Origin: Vagococcus teuberi
GTDB lineage: Bacteria; Bacillota; Bacilli; Lactobacillales; Vagococcaceae
Length of the DNA: 64,000 bases
Reading direction: 5' to 3'
Assembly: GCF_001870205.1 (NCBI RefSeq)
Contig: NZ_CP017267.1
Location: 1,848,501 to 1,912,500 of the forward strand
Shown: in pieces, positions 1 through 9,030 of the stretch
Position numbering within the stretch: position 1 is the stretch's first letter
Layout: each line of letters starts with the position of its first letter
Notes under the pieces: model-generated
Seen by the model: only the letters and a program-made list of their open reading frames with translations
What the model was told of the DNA's origin: nothing
The model's database searches: none
Position numbers and translations under genes: made by a program

Positions 1-319
1 CTTCTCCTTCTTTATAAGCATGTTCTGCTGAAACTTGATTAAATGGTGTCACATATACTTTAGTTGTCATAAGAATAGCCACTGGATTACCATTACCATC
101 TAATAACATATCATAGTGCTCATTAGCTTTAGGTAGAGCTTCATTGCACCATTCATATTCTATTTTGGCACTAGCAGTCGCTGTCTTCTTACCTTGTAAA
201 ACTAAATTAGCTAGCTCGTCAGGTGAGCCTCCAAACGCCCATGACTCACCAAAAACAGGTGTCTTTATCTCCGTGTCTTTTAAAAATCTTTTCCAAAAAA
301 CAATCTCTTTTTCATTCAT
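1..319 (-). CDS. ASCH domain-containing protein, C-terminus cut by window edge
   Basis: The reading frame starts at an ATG (319) with AGGAG eight bases upstream and runs off the left edge, so about 106 residues are visible. The N-terminal part has the W-x-F-G-x-x-x-D-x-L-A spacing and the GKKTATAS segment typical of ASCH proteins, a PUA-like fold thought to bind RNA or modified nucleotides. Its cellular role is not established. It lies 18 bp downstream of pncB on the same strand and is probably cotranscribed with it. Family call fairly sure; function unknown. Confidence 0.75.
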   Translation of the reverse strand, partial: MNEKEIVFWKRFLKDTEIKTPVFGESWAFGGSPDELANLVLQGKKTATASAKIEYEWCNEALPKANEHYDMLLDGNGNPVAILMTTKVYVTPFNQVSAEHAYKEGE

Positions 320-337
320 CTAGAACTCCTTTAATCA

Positions 338-1795
338 TTATTGATTGCGTGTTATATCATGAACTTTTTTAATGGTCGACATTTTATGTTCCCAACACTC
401 TGTTGATAAATCAACTGGATATTTTTGAGGGTTTAAATTACGTTTGTATTCTTCCCACAATGAGTCTTGATTGTCTTTAGATAATTTTTTGATTTCTTCT
501 AATGTGGGCAACTCATACACTCGATTACCATCTATGTAGATATCTTGTAAAACTGGACGTGCTGTAAAGTTTTTCACTGTTTTATTAATATAAGTATGAA
601 CTGGGTGGAACATGTATAACTCTTCTTGATTTCGTGGATCTTCTGTCCAAAGTGTGATGTAATCTCCTTCAGATTTCCCATCTTTACCAGTAATTCGCCA
701 AACTTGTTTTTTACCAGGAGTTGACACTTTTTCGGCATTACTTGATAACTTGATTGTATCCACCATTTTTCCATCATCATTCTCAATAGAAACTATTTTA
801 TAAACCGCACCCAGCGCTGGTTGATCGTAAGCTGTAATGAGTTTTGTTCCGATCCCCCAAACATCAATTTTTGCCCGTTGCATTTTTAAATTTAGAATGG
901 TTGATTCATCTAAATCGTTTGACGCATAGATTTTAACATCAGGATAACCTGCTTCATCAAGTTGTTTTCTTACTTTTTTAGAAATATAAGCCATGTCCCC
1001 ACTATCAATTCTCACACCAACGAAATTAATTTTATCGCCCATTTCATTAGCCACTCGGATTGCGCTTGGCACACCTGAACGTAGCGTATCATATGTATCT
1101 ACTAAAAACACGCAGTCTTTATGCGTTTGAGCATATGCTTTAAAACCGTCATAATCATTTAAGTAAGATTGTATCAAACTATGTGCATGAGTTCCTGCAA
1201 TAGGAATACCAAACATTTTACCCGCTCTAACATTACTTGTTGAATCAAAACCACCAATATACGCTGCTCTTGTCCCCCATATTGATGCGTCTAATTCTTG
1301 CGCTCTTCTTGTCCCAAATTCCATAATTAAATCATCATCACATACTGCACGAATTCTTGCAGCTTTTGTTGCGATCAATGTTTGATAATTAATAATATTT
1401 AATACAGCTGTTTCAACTAACTGACATTGAGCTAGTGGACCTTCAACTTGGAAAATAGGTTCATTATTGAAAACTAATTCTCCTTCTAAAGCTGATCTCA
1501 CTGTACATTTAAATTTAAATTCTTTCAGATAAGTCAAAAATTCTTCGGGATAGTCTGTCACCTTACGTAGATAATCAATATCTGAATCAGAAAAAGCTAG
1601 ATTATCGAAATAATCTACAATTCGTTCTAAGCCCGCAAAAATCGCATAACCATTCTTAAATGGCATATCACGGAAATAACATTCGAAAACAGCGTGTCTA
1701 TCGTCTCTACCTAATTCCCAATATGTTTTCATCATATTTAATTGATATAAATCTGTGTGTAATGCTAAACTATCGTCATGTAATCGATTAATCAT
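338..1795 (-). CDS. pncB: Nicotinate phosphoribosyltransferase
   Basis: A 485-residue cytosolic enzyme that joins nicotinate to PRPP, giving nicotinate mononucleotide for NAD salvage. The N-terminal LHTDLYQLNM segment and the following region containing FKNGYAIFAGL are typical of the long Gram-positive form, and the length fits. The reading frame is open to 1864, but the ATG at 1795 (MINRLHDD) is preceded by TTGGAGAG, so it is taken as the start. It is transcribed toward the ASCH gene. Confidence 0.93.
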   Translation of the reverse strand: MINRLHDDSLALHTDLYQLNMMKTYWELGRDDRHAVFECYFRDMPFKNGYAIFAGLERIVDYFDNLAFSDSDIDYLRKVTDYPEEFLTYLKEFKFKCTVRSALEGELVFNNEPIFQVEGPLAQCQLVETAVLNIINYQTLIATKAARIRAVCDDDLIMEFGTRRAQELDASIWGTRAAYIGGFDSTSNVRAGKMFGIPIAGTHAHSLIQSYLNDYDGFKAYAQTHKDCVFLVDTYDTLRSGVPSAIRVANEMGDKINFVGVRIDSGDMAYISKKVRKQLDEAGYPDVKIYASNDLDESTILNLKMQRAKIDVWGIGTKLITAYDQPALGAVYKIVSIENDDGKMVDTIKLSSNAEKVSTPGKKQVWRITGKDGKSEGDYITLWTEDPRNQEELYMFHPVHTYINKTVKNFTARPVLQDIYIDGNRVYELPTLEEIKKLSKDNQDSLWEEYKRNLNPQKYPVDLSTECWEHKMSTIKKVHDITRNQ

Positions 1796-1892
1796 TTTAC
1801 TCTCCAATCCTTTTTCCTTTTCTACTATCCCTTTCATTTTACGTCTTCTATACAAAATTCTCAACTCTTATCCTTATTTGATTTTAGGCAAA

Positions 1893-1920
1893 CAAAAAAG
1901 AGGAAGATTTCTCTTCCTCT
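1893..1920 (-). terminator. Intrinsic terminator after rplL
   Basis: Nine-base perfect stem AGAGGAAGA/TCTTCCTCT with a 4-base loop (1899-1920), followed on the minus strand by a T-rich tract. It lies 20 bp past the rplL stop and ends the rplJ-rplL transcript. Confidence 0.85.
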
Positions 1921-1939
1921 CTTTCATTAAAATAACTGA

Positions 1940-2311
1940 TTATTTTAATGTAATTGCAGCGCCAACTTCTTCTAATTTTGCTTTAATTTCTTCAGCTTCT
2001 TCTTTAGATGCGCCTTCTTTAAGTGGAGATGGAGCTCCATCAACTAATGCTTTAGCTTCTTTTAATCCTAATCCAGTTACTTCACGAACTGCTTTGATTA
2101 CTTTAACTTTTGAATCTCCAGCAGAAGTTAATTCTACAGTGAATTCAGTTTGTTCAGCAGCAGATCCGCCTTCAGCAGCGCCACCAGCTACAGCTACAGG
2201 AGCAGCAGCAGATACACCAAATTCTTCTTCGATAGCTTTAACTAAATCATTTAATTCTAAAATAGTTGATTCTTTTAAATCAGCAATAATTTGTTCAACA
2301 TTTAATGCCAT
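1940..2311 (-). CDS. rplL: Ribosomal protein L7/L12
   Basis: A 123-residue stalk protein of the large ribosomal subunit that recruits translation factors. It has the N-terminal dimerisation domain, an Ala/Gly/Glu-rich hinge and the conserved C-terminal domain ([18 protein letters not shown]). The ATG at 2311 is chosen because GGAGG lies just upstream; an earlier in-frame ATG would add five residues and overlap that site. It follows rplJ by 66 bp in the standard L10-L12 order. Confidence 0.97.
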   Translation of the reverse strand: MALNVEQIIADLKESTILELNDLVKAIEEEFGVSAAAPVAVAGGAAEGGSAAEQTEFTVELTSAGDSKVKVIKAVREVTGLGLKEAKALVDGAPSPLKEGASKEEAEEIKAKLEEVGAAITLK

Positions 2312-2377
2312 TATTTTTTCCTCCATTTTAAATCTCTCGATTGTTTTATTTTTTATTTTTTTGATATTAAGCTGCCA

Positions 2378-2881
2378 TTACGCAACTTCTTCTTCTTTTG
2401 CTTCTGCTACTGCGTTGACTGCATAAGCCACGTTTCTGACAGGAGCTTGAAGTACAGATAGTAACATAGAAAGTAAGCCTTCGCGACTTGGTAATTTTGC
2501 CAAAGCAATAATTTCTTCTTTAGAAGAAACGTTTCCTTCGATAATACCGCCTTTAATTTCTAATGCTTCTGCTTCTTTTGCAAAATCATTCATGATTTTA
2601 GCAGGTGCTACAACGTCTTCGTTACTGAATGCTACGGCTGTTGGTCCAAAGAATACATCTTCCATACCTTCTAAGCCAGCTTTTTCAGCTGCACGACGTA
2701 AGATACCATTTTTGATAACTTTCATCTCAACGTTTGCATCACGTAATTGTTTACGTAAGTTAGTTACTTCTTCTACAGTTAAACCACGGTAATCTACAAC
2801 AACAACAGATGCAGCTTCTTTTAGTTTAGCAGAAATCACTTCAACTTCTTGTGCTTTTTTTGCAATTGATGCTTCACTCAT
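2378..2881 (-). CDS. rplJ: Ribosomal protein L10
   Basis: A 167-residue protein that anchors L7/L12 dimers to the ribosome. The N-terminal half ([20 protein letters not shown]) is typical of L10, and the C-terminal helix is the L12-binding arm. The ATG has a GGAGGTG site upstream. The 5' leader carries an L10-type autoregulatory structure, so synthesis is probably controlled by binding of the L10-(L12)4 complex to its own mRNA. Confidence 0.97.
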   Translation of the reverse strand: MSEASIAKKAQEVEVISAKLKEAASVVVVDYRGLTVEEVTNLRKQLRDANVEMKVIKNGILRRAAEKAGLEGMEDVFFGPTAVAFSNEDVVAPAKIMNDFAKEAEALEIKGGIIEGNVSSKEEIIALAKLPSREGLLSMLLSVLQAPVRNVAYAVNAVAEAKEEEVA

Positions 2882-2904
2882 TTATTTTCACCTCCGTTAA
2901 TTAA

Positions 2905-3030
2905 TAGATGGTGGAATTTTTTATACAAAAAAACTCCATGCCACCGTTGACATAGAGGGACTATTGATTGTATTAATCATTGTCCTCGGTAGGAAATTAA
3001 GGTTCTAGAACCACCTACTGTCTTCGGCAT
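2905..3030 (-). promoter_or_regulatory. Ribosomal L10 leader (autoregulatory mRNA element)
   Basis: The untranslated region upstream of rplJ reads on the minus strand as TGCCGAAGACAGTAGGTGG, then CCTACCGAGG, then a CCTCTATG segment and an ACGGTGGCATGG segment. This order is the hallmark of the Firmicutes L10 leader, in which GTAGGTGG pairs with CCTACCGAGG next to the kink-turn bound by L10. Location directly before rplJ supports the call. Exact ends are approximate. Confidence 0.85.
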
Positions 3031-3040
3031 AATATTTTAA

Positions 3041-3073
3041 CCTAGATAACTATAACATCTACAGTTATCTAGG
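3041..3073 (-). other. Strong hairpin between rplA and the L10 leader
   Basis: Eleven-base perfect stem CCTAGATAACT/AGTTATCTAGG with an 11-base loop, 17 bp past the rplA stop. The minus strand has only a short TTAAAATATT after it, not a clean T-run. It may be a weak terminator or an RNA-processing or stability hairpin separating rplKA from rplJL. Confidence 0.6.
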
Positions 3074-3090
3074 TCAACTGTTTTTATTAA

Positions 3091-3780
3091 TTAGAATGAA
3101 AATTTATCAACTTTGACACCAGGTCCAAAAGTTGTTGTAATTGTTAAGTTTTGGATATAAGCACCTTTTGTAGCAGCTGGTTTAGCTTTTAAGATAACAT
3201 CATTTAACGCTTCAAAGTTTTCAATTAATTTAGCATCGTCGAATGATACTTTACCAATTGGAACATGAATGTTTCCTTGTTTGTCTACACGGTAAGTTAC
3301 TTTACCCGCTTTAACTTCTTCAACAGCTTTCGTTACGTCCATAGTAACAGTTCCTGTTTTAGGGTTAGGCATTAATCCTTTAGGTCCTAATACACGTCCT
3401 AATTGACCAACTTGCGCCATCATGTCTGGAGTTGCTACGACAACGTCGAAACCAAACCATCCACCTTTAATTTTTTCTACCATGTCAGCTTCACCAACAA
3501 AGTCAGCTCCAGCAGCTTCTGCTTCTTTAGCTTTTTCACCTTTAGCGAAAACTAATACAGATTGAGTTTTACCAGTTCCATTAGGTAATACCATAGCTCC
3601 ACGGATTTGTTGATCAGCTTTTTTAGGGTCTACATTTAGACGGTAAGCAACTTCTACAGTTGCGTCGAATTTAGCAATGTTTGTTTCTTTAGCTAAAGCT
3701 ACTGCTTCTGCTACAGAGTATTCTTTTGTTACATCTACTTTTTTCAATGCTTCTTGCATTTTTTTACTTTTCTTAGCCAT
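3091..3780 (-). CDS. rplA: Ribosomal protein L1
   Basis: A 229-residue protein forming the L1 stalk near the tRNA exit site. It has the conserved lysine-rich start ([14 protein letters not shown]), the [14 protein letters not shown]-type signature and full family length. The start has AAGGAGG upstream. It follows rplK by 105 bp in the standard L11-L1 operon. Confidence 0.97.
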   Translation of the reverse strand: MAKKSKKMQEALKKVDVTKEYSVAEAVALAKETNIAKFDATVEVAYRLNVDPKKADQQIRGAMVLPNGTGKTQSVLVFAKGEKAKEAEAAGADFVGEADMVEKIKGGWFGFDVVVATPDMMAQVGQLGRVLGPKGLMPNPKTGTVTMDVTKAVEEVKAGKVTYRVDKQGNIHVPIGKVSFDDAKLIENFEALNDVILKAKPAATKGAYIQNLTITTTFGPGVKVDKFSF

Positions 3781-3885
3781 TTTGTTTCCTCCTTGATTGT
3801 GGTTATAACGGTTGTACCTCCCACGTATTTATATTTTTCAATATAAATTCGACTGAGAAGCTACTTCAAGAGTCGCTGTAGAATA

Positions 3886-4308
3886 TTACTCTACAGTGAT
3901 ACCCATGCTTCGTGCAGTACCTTCTACCATGCGCATAGCTGCTTCAATATCAGCTGCGTTTAGGTCTTGCATTTTAGTTTCAGCGATTTCTTTTACTTGA
4001 TCTTTAGTAACAGTTGCTACTTTTTTAGAGTTAGGCTCTCCTGAACCTTTTTCAATGTTAGCTGCTTTTTTAAGTAAAACTGCAGCTGGTGGTGTTTTTG
4101 TAATAAATGTAAATGAACGGTCTTCATATACAGAAATTACAACTGGAATAATTAAACCAGCTTGATCTGCTGTACGAGCGTTGAATTCTTTTGTGAACCC
4201 CATAATGTTAATACCCGCTTGACCTAATGCTGGACCTACCGGTGGAGCTGGTGTTGCTTTCCCTGCAGGAATTTGTAATTTAACTAATTTTTCAACTTTC
4301 TTTGCCAC
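3886..4308 (-). CDS. rplK: Ribosomal protein L11 (GTG start)
   Basis: A 140-residue protein of the GTPase-associated centre. [20 protein letters not shown] and the following [10 protein letters not shown] segment are diagnostic. The true start is the GTG at 4308, with AAGGAGG nine bases upstream; the frame extends 20 codons further but that part is not L11-like. A 7-bp hairpin (CTGTAGA/TCTACAG) spans its stop region. The neighbouring prmA product (33.3 kb) methylates this protein. Confidence 0.96.
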   Translation of the reverse strand: MAKKVEKLVKLQIPAGKATPAPPVGPALGQAGINIMGFTKEFNARTADQAGLIIPVVISVYEDRSFTFITKTPPAAVLLKKAANIEKGSGEPNSKKVATVTKDQVKEIAETKMQDLNAADIEAAMRMVEGTARSMGITVE

Positions 4309-4411
4309 GAGACATACCTCCTTAAGTCCGTGATGTGGTTTAATGGAGATGTAAATTTCTCCTCCCACACTGTAAATAAAAAAGAAATACGTGTATTACA
4401 CGTACCTTCAT

Positions 4412-4439
4412 ATTATACTATCATTTTTAAAATAATCAA
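4412..4439 (-). promoter_or_regulatory. Sigma-A-type promoter of rplKA
   Basis: On the minus strand TTGATT (4434-4439) and TATAAT (4412-4417) are separated by 16 bp. The predicted transcript begins near 4404, inside a 7-bp palindrome TACGTGT-att-ACACGTA (4388-4404), which would form a hairpin at the 5' end of the mRNA or an operator. Confidence 0.75.
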
Positions 4440-4541
4440 TACTCTTTTTTATATTTTTACTTTTTTGCAAGTTGCTACTATATTATACGCATGATATAGT
4501 AACTGTACTTAATTTATACCAAAAAGGAGGAACCGTACAAA

Positions 4542-5111
4542 ATGATTCGTTTTGCAGAAAAAAAAGATGCTAGTCAAGCAATTGATTTAGTTATGATTGT
4601 CTTAAAAGATATGGAGCTAGACATCTTTGATAAATTATCTGAAGATGAAGTGAAAAATTTACTCGTTACAAGTTTTATAGAAAAACCAATTCATCGTTAT
4701 GGTTACAAAAATGCACTAGTAAAAGAAATTGATGGTGAAGTCGCTGGTGTGGCTTTTGGCTACCCACATCATTTAGAAAAAAATATTGATGAAGGATTCT
4801 TTGAAATTCTTGAACAAAACAACTTACCAATAGAAAAATATCGTTTATTTACTGAAGAAGAAGCCTTTGATAATGAATGGTATTTGGATACATTAGTAAC
4901 ATCTCCTAATCATCGTGGTAAAGGTGTCGCAAAAGAGTTGCTTAACTCTCTTTCTGAATTAGCAACACAATCAAATCTTTCTATTATAGGTTTGAATTGT
5001 GATTTAGTTAATGACAATGCCAAAAGAATTTATTTGAACAATGGTTTTGAAAAATCTGGTGAAATTGATATTGCCGGTCATAGATACGAGCATTTACAAA
5101 AACATATTTAA
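4542..5111 (+). CDS. GNAT family N-acetyltransferase
   Basis: A 189-residue protein. The C-terminal two thirds carry the acetyl-CoA-binding pattern: a central strand (WYLDTLVTSP), the pyrophosphate loop HRGKGVAKELL, and the L-N-x-D-x-x-N-x-x-A-x-x-x-Y helix that ends GNAT domains. It transfers an acetyl group to an amine that cannot be predicted. AAAAGGAGG precedes the ATG. It stands alone, divergent from rplK, with its own terminator. An imperfect inverted repeat around ACTATAT/ATATAGT at about 4478-4505 lies in its promoter region. Confidence 0.85.
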   Translation: MIRFAEKKDASQAIDLVMIVLKDMELDIFDKLSEDEVKNLLVTSFIEKPIHRYGYKNALVKEIDGEVAGVAFGYPHHLEKNIDEGFFEILEQNNLPIEKYRLFTEEEAFDNEWYLDTLVTSPNHRGKGVAKELLNSLSELATQSNLSIIGLNCDLVNDNAKRIYLNNGFEKSGEIDIAGHRYEHLQKHI

Positions 5112-5120
5112 CTAACATTA

Positions 5121-5162
5121 TAAAACCTTGATTATTCAAAAAAATAATCGAGGTTTTATTTG
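5121..5162 (+). terminator. Intrinsic terminator after the GNAT gene
   Basis: Fifteen-base stem AAAACCTTGATTATT (5122-5136) with AATAATCGAGGTTTT (5143-5157), one G-T pair, followed by ATTTGCTTTTTC. Confidence 0.8.
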
Positions 5163-5188
5163 CTTTTTCTTGTATAAGGATATATAAT
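5160..5188 (+). promoter_or_regulatory. Promoter of the P1B-type ATPase gene
   Basis: TTGCTT (5160-5165), 17 bp, TATAAT (5183-5188). The palindromic operator at 5193 starts five bases after the -10, so the likely start point lies inside the operator. Confidence 0.7.
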
Positions 5189-5192
5189 TTAA

Positions 5193-5212
5193 ATATGAAT
5201 AAATGTTCATAT
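5193..5212 (+). promoter_or_regulatory. ArsR/SmtB-type operator candidate
   Basis: Perfect 7-bp inverted repeat ATATGAA-TAAATG-TTCATAT over the expected transcription start. The core TGAA-N6-TTCA closely resembles operators of zinc/cobalt-sensing ArsR/SmtB repressors such as CzrA. No repressor gene is in the window. Match to the family consensus is by eye. Confidence 0.7.
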
Positions 5213-5246
5213 GACTATTTACTTATATAAAAAGGAGATGAACCAC

Positions 5247-7175
5247 ATGTCACAATCACAACATGCCATTGAACATGATCATAAAAAATGCAGCCACGCA
5301 CACAATCACGACCATGGTAATCTACCAGTCGTTCTATTCTTTATAGGTTTAGCAACATTTCTGATTAGTTTATTTTTACCAGTTGGTACTTTGAAAACCA
5401 TTCTGTCCGTTTCAACTATTGTTCTTTCTGGATACCACATTATGATTGAAGGTTTTGAAGATACCATTAAAGAAACCAAACGACTTAAAAAATTTATGCC
5501 AAATGTCCATGTTTTAATGTCTCTTGCAGCAATCGGTGCAGCACTTATAGGAGATTATACTGAGGGGGCTCTTCTAATTCTTATCTTTGCTGCCGCTCAC
5601 TTTTTAGAACATTATGTGGAAAATAAAAGTAAAAAAGAAATTACTTCTTTAATGAAAATAAGTCCAACTAATGCTAAATTAATACTTTCAGACGGTTCTA
5701 CTAAGACAGTAGATGTTGCTCAACTAAAAATTGGCGATCATTTGAAAGTATTGAATGGGGAACAAATTCCAACTGACGGAACCATTCTAACTGGATACAC
5801 ATCAATTGATGAATCATCAATCAACGGTGAAAGCATTCCTGCTGAAAAAACAGTTGGTGACAATGTTTTTGGTAGTACAATCAATGGTGATGGAACCATT
5901 ACAATGGTTGTAACAAAAGATAGTACAGACACTGTATTTGCTAAAATTTTACAGTTAGTCAATGAATCTCAATCAAACCTATCTAAAACTGCCACAAAGA
6001 TTAAACGGTTAGAACCCAAATATGTAACGAGTGTTATGGTTCTTGTATTCTTATACATTGTATTAATGCCACTTGTTTTCAACATGGCTTGGTATGATAG
6101 TTTTTACAAAGGCATGGTCTTCTTAACAGTTTCTTCTCCTTGTGCCCTTGCTGCAAGTGATATTCCAGCGACACTATCTGCCATTTCAAACTTAGCTAAA
6201 CGCGGGGTTCTATTCAAAGGCGGATCTTACCTTTCAAACCTTTCAGAGATTAAAGCTATCGCATTTGATAAAACTGGTACATTAACCGAAGGAAAACCAA
6301 AAGTCACTGATGTTCACTTTATTGATCACATCACAAACGAAGAAACATTCTATACTGATTTAATTATAGCTATGGAAAAACAAGCCAATCATCCATTAGC
6401 TAATGCGATTGTCGAATCAATTGAAAGAGTTAATGACATTCCATTAACTATTGAAAATCAAATTGGGAAAGGACTCGTATCAACTTATAAAGGACATACA
6501 TACAAAATCGGGAGATCTTCTCAATTTACTAACGTGTCTTCTGACATTGAATCATTTGAAAGAAAATATGCTGAAGAAGGAAAAACAGTCGTACTATTTT
6601 CTGAAGATGATGTGGTCATTGGATTAATCGCCATGATGGACTTACCAAATCCAAAAGCACAACAGCTTGTTGCATATTTCAAAGAACATAATATTCACAC
6701 TACAATGATCACGGGTGATGCTGAACGTACTGGTCGTGCGGTTGCAAATACACTTAAAATTGACGAAGTTGCAGGAAATGTTCTACCTGAAAACAAATCA
6801 CAAATTGTTAGCTCACTTCAAAACAAATATGGTTTAACAGCCATGGTTGGTGATGGGGTAAACGATGCACCAGCTCTTGTAAAAGCTGATATTGGTGTTG
6901 CTATGGGTGATGGGACAGATGTTGCCATTGATGTAGCAGATGTTGTTTTAATGCAAAACGACTTAGACAAACTAGGTTACGCTTACCGTTTATCTAAAAA
7001 ATTAGATAAAGTGGTTAAACAAAACATTATTTTCTCTATGGGTGTTGTCGCATTACTTGTTGTATTAAATATTTTGGGTCAAATGAACTTACCTATTGGT
7101 ATTTTAGCCCATGAAGGATCTACATTAGTTGTCTTATTTAATGGATTAAGACTTTTAACACCACTCAAAAATTAA
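5247..7175 (+). CDS. Heavy-metal P-type ATPase, P1B-4 class
   Basis: A 642-residue membrane pump exporting a divalent metal at the cost of ATP. The N-terminus is His-rich (HDHKKCSHAHNHDH). Membrane helices, the actuator motif (TSIDESSINGES), a transmembrane SPC at about residue 297, DKTGT at about 341, HPLA, and GDGVNDAP follow. HEGST in the last helices, with SPC rather than CPC, places it in the P1B-4 class (CoaT, PfeT, FrvA), whose substrates are cobalt, iron(II) or sometimes zinc. The ATG at 5247 has AAGGAG ten bases upstream; upstream in-frame ATGs lie inside the operator or too close to that site. Probably metal-induced by derepression. Confidence 0.92.
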   Translation: MSQSQHAIEHDHKKCSHAHNHDHGNLPVVLFFIGLATFLISLFLPVGTLKTILSVSTIVLSGYHIMIEGFEDTIKETKRLKKFMPNVHVLMSLAAIGAALIGDYTEGALLILIFAAAHFLEHYVENKSKKEITSLMKISPTNAKLILSDGSTKTVDVAQLKIGDHLKVLNGEQIPTDGTILTGYTSIDESSINGESIPAEKTVGDNVFGSTINGDGTITMVVTKDSTDTVFAKILQLVNESQSNLSKTATKIKRLEPKYVTSVMVLVFLYIVLMPLVFNMAWYDSFYKGMVFLTVSSPCALAASDIPATLSAISNLAKRGVLFKGGSYLSNLSEIKAIAFDKTGTLTEGKPKVTDVHFIDHITNEETFYTDLIIAMEKQANHPLANAIVESIERVNDIPLTIENQIGKGLVSTYKGHTYKIGRSSQFTNVSSDIESFERKYAEEGKTVVLFSEDDVVIGLIAMMDLPNPKAQQLVAYFKEHNIHTTMITGDAERTGRAVANTLKIDEVAGNVLPENKSQIVSSLQNKYGLTAMVGDGVNDAPALVKADIGVAMGDGTDVAIDVADVVLMQNDLDKLGYAYRLSKKLDKVVKQNIIFSMGVVALLVVLNILGQMNLPIGILAHEGSTLVVLFNGLRLLTPLKN

Positions 7176-7191
7176 AATATATCATTATATT

Positions 7192-7227
7192 CAGGAGATA
7201 GATTAAATTCTATCTCCTGTTTTTTTG
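7192..7227 (+). terminator. Intrinsic terminator after the ATPase gene
   Basis: Eleven-base perfect stem CAGGAGATAGA/TCTATCTCCTG with a 6-base loop (7192-7219), followed by seven Ts. Confidence 0.92.
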
Positions 7228-7285
7228 TATAAATAACACAAATACTATGAATAAAAAGATGTTTTATTCAATTATTCTTATTCAA

Positions 7286-7314
7286 TTGCATAATTATTTA
7301 TTTAGTAATATAAT
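7286..7314 (+). promoter_or_regulatory. Promoter of the amino-acid ABC transporter
   Basis: TTGCAT (7286-7291), exactly 17 bp, TATAAT (7309-7314). It lies 25 bp upstream of the transporter ATG at 7340, which rules out the in-frame ATG at 7247. Confidence 0.85.
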
Positions 7315-7339
7315 ACTCTCAACCAAAAGGAGTGATTTT

Positions 7340-8797
7340 ATGAAAGAGAGCATTGTTCAAAAAACTAAGCATTTTATTTTTATTACTATTATCTTTTCTT
7401 TACTTATCCCTATTATTAGTTTAGCTGGAATACCTGATCCGTATCTCAAAAAAGTTCAAGACAAAAAGGAATTAGTCGTTGGGTTGTCGGCTTTTTATGC
7501 ACCTTATGAATTTCATGCTACGGTTGATGGAAAAGATACCATTGTCGGAACAGACATTCTAATTGCTGAAAAAATCGCAAAAGATATGAGAGTTAAACTA
7601 AAAATTGAAGAATACAGTTTTGATGCTTTACTGGGAGCTTTAAAAACTGGGAAAATTGATTTAATCATCTCAGGAATGACCCCGACTCCAGAGCGTTTAA
7701 AAGAAGTTGATTTTTCTGATTCTTATATGACCGTCCAACAGAAAATCGTGATTCGTAAAAGCGATAAAGAAAAATATACGTCTCTAGATTCTTTAAAAGG
7801 TGTCAAAGTTGGGGCACAAGTTCAAACTAAACAAGAAGAACTGGCAAATGAAGAACTACAAGCTGACACGGTGTCTTTGCAAAATGTACCCGACATTATT
7901 TTACAGCTTCAACAAAATAAAATTGATGCGGCCGTCATTGAAGAACCTGTCGCTGAAGCCTATCTAACGCAAGACCAATCTTTGATGTTTGCTGATATTG
8001 ATATTACAGATTCTGATAAAGAAACCGCTATTGCTTTACCAAAAAACTCACCTGATTTACTTAAAACAATTAATCACTCTATCCAAGAAATTAATGACAA
8101 AAGATTAATGCTAAAATACAAAAATGAAGTCACACCACTAATGTTCCCTGAAAAATCTTTCTTAAATAAATATGCTCCCTACTACATAAAAGGAACTGGC
8201 TACACGATTTTCTTAGCAATTATCGGTGTGTTGTTTGGTAGTATCTTGGGGACGCTGCTTGCATTAATGAAACAATCTAAAAATAAATTATTTAAGTGGA
8301 TTTCGGTCATCTACATCGAATACGTGCGTGGGACTCCCCTACTAGTTCAAATCTTTTTAGTGTTCTTTGGTTTAAATGTGTTAGGAATTAATTTAAGTGC
8401 ACTCGCTTCAAGTTGTGTGGCACTATCTCTAAATAGCGGTGCTTACGTGGCCGAAATTATTCGTGCTGGGTTAAACGCCGTTGATAAAGGACAAGCTGAG
8501 GCGGCACGATCTCTAGGAATGAGTCAGAAAAAGGCGATGCGATACATCATCATGCCGCAAGCGATTAAAAATATTTTACCTGCTTTAGGAAATGAGTTTG
8601 TGACAGTTATTAAAGAATCCTCTGTCGTATCAGTGATTGGGGTATCTGAATTAATGTTCCAAGCAGGAGTGGTACGTGGCGCAAGTTTCAAACCATTCTT
8701 GCCGATTTTAATTGCATCATTGATTTATTTTGTATTAACCTTTACCTTATCTCGTGCATTAGGTGTTGCTGAAAGGAGAATTGGTGCCAATGATTAA
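7340..8797 (+). CDS. Amino-acid ABC transporter, substrate-binding/permease fusion
   Basis: A 485-residue fusion of the polar amino-acid type (GlnP-like in layout). Residues about 10-30 form a signal/anchor helix. About 40-255 are a periplasmic-binding-protein type 3 domain with the signature DLIISGMTPTPER. About 270-480 are a HisM/GlnM-type permease with the ATPase-contact motif EAARSLGMS. It would bind an amino acid such as glutamine or glutamate outside the cell and carry it in with a cognate ATPase. AAGGAG precedes the ATG. Its partner ATPase gene overlaps its stop but is truncated, so import would need an ATPase encoded elsewhere. Confidence 0.92.
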   Translation: MKESIVQKTKHFIFITIIFSLLIPIISLAGIPDPYLKKVQDKKELVVGLSAFYAPYEFHATVDGKDTIVGTDILIAEKIAKDMRVKLKIEEYSFDALLGALKTGKIDLIISGMTPTPERLKEVDFSDSYMTVQQKIVIRKSDKEKYTSLDSLKGVKVGAQVQTKQEELANEELQADTVSLQNVPDIILQLQQNKIDAAVIEEPVAEAYLTQDQSLMFADIDITDSDKETAIALPKNSPDLLKTINHSIQEINDKRLMLKYKNEVTPLMFPEKSFLNKYAPYYIKGTGYTIFLAIIGVLFGSILGTLLALMKQSKNKLFKWISVIYIEYVRGTPLLVQIFLVFFGLNVLGINLSALASSCVALSLNSGAYVAEIIRAGLNAVDKGQAEAARSLGMSQKKAMRYIIMPQAIKNILPALGNEFVTVIKESSVVSVIGVSELMFQAGVVRGASFKPFLPILIASLIYFVLTFTLSRALGVAERRIGAND

Positions 8798-9029
8798 CAT
8801 ACATGATTTAAAAAAATCCTTTGGTGATAATGATGTCCTAAAAGGAATTAATTTAGATATAAAAGCCGGTGAAGTGGTTGTGGTGATTGGTCCTTCTAGT
8901 AGCGGAAAAAGTACGTTTCTACGCTGTTTAAACTTACTCGAAACACCGACAAGTGGTGTGATTGAATTTGAGGGAACCAACCTACTTGATCCAAAAATAG
9001 ACATCAATCAACTACGTCAAAAAATATGA
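8790..9029 (+). pseudogene. Truncated amino-acid ABC transporter ATPase (GlnQ-like)
   Basis: Only the first 79 residues of an approximately 245-residue ATPase remain. The A-loop region and Walker A (GPSSSGKST) are present. The frame ends at TGA right after NQLRQKI, where family members continue with G-M-V-F-Q, the Q-loop. The signature motif, Walker B and the H-loop are absent, so it cannot hydrolyse ATP. Its ATG overlaps the permease stop (ATGATTAA), as in an intact operon. Two bases past the stop begins the region of the terminator of the convergent dehydrogenase gene, suggesting a deletion or rearrangement joined the two. Confidence 0.9.
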
Positions 9030-9030
9030 A

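Noticed and set aside
1755-2426. Long plus-strand frame opposite pncB and rplL
   Set aside because: Shadow of rplL; serine/alanine-rich antisense reading of a conserved ribosomal gene, no ribosome-binding site.
5182-5212. PerR- or Fur-type box before the metal ATPase
   Set aside because: The TTATAATnATTATAA pattern is poorly matched; the perfect ATATGAA/TTCATAT repeat fits ArsR/SmtB better.
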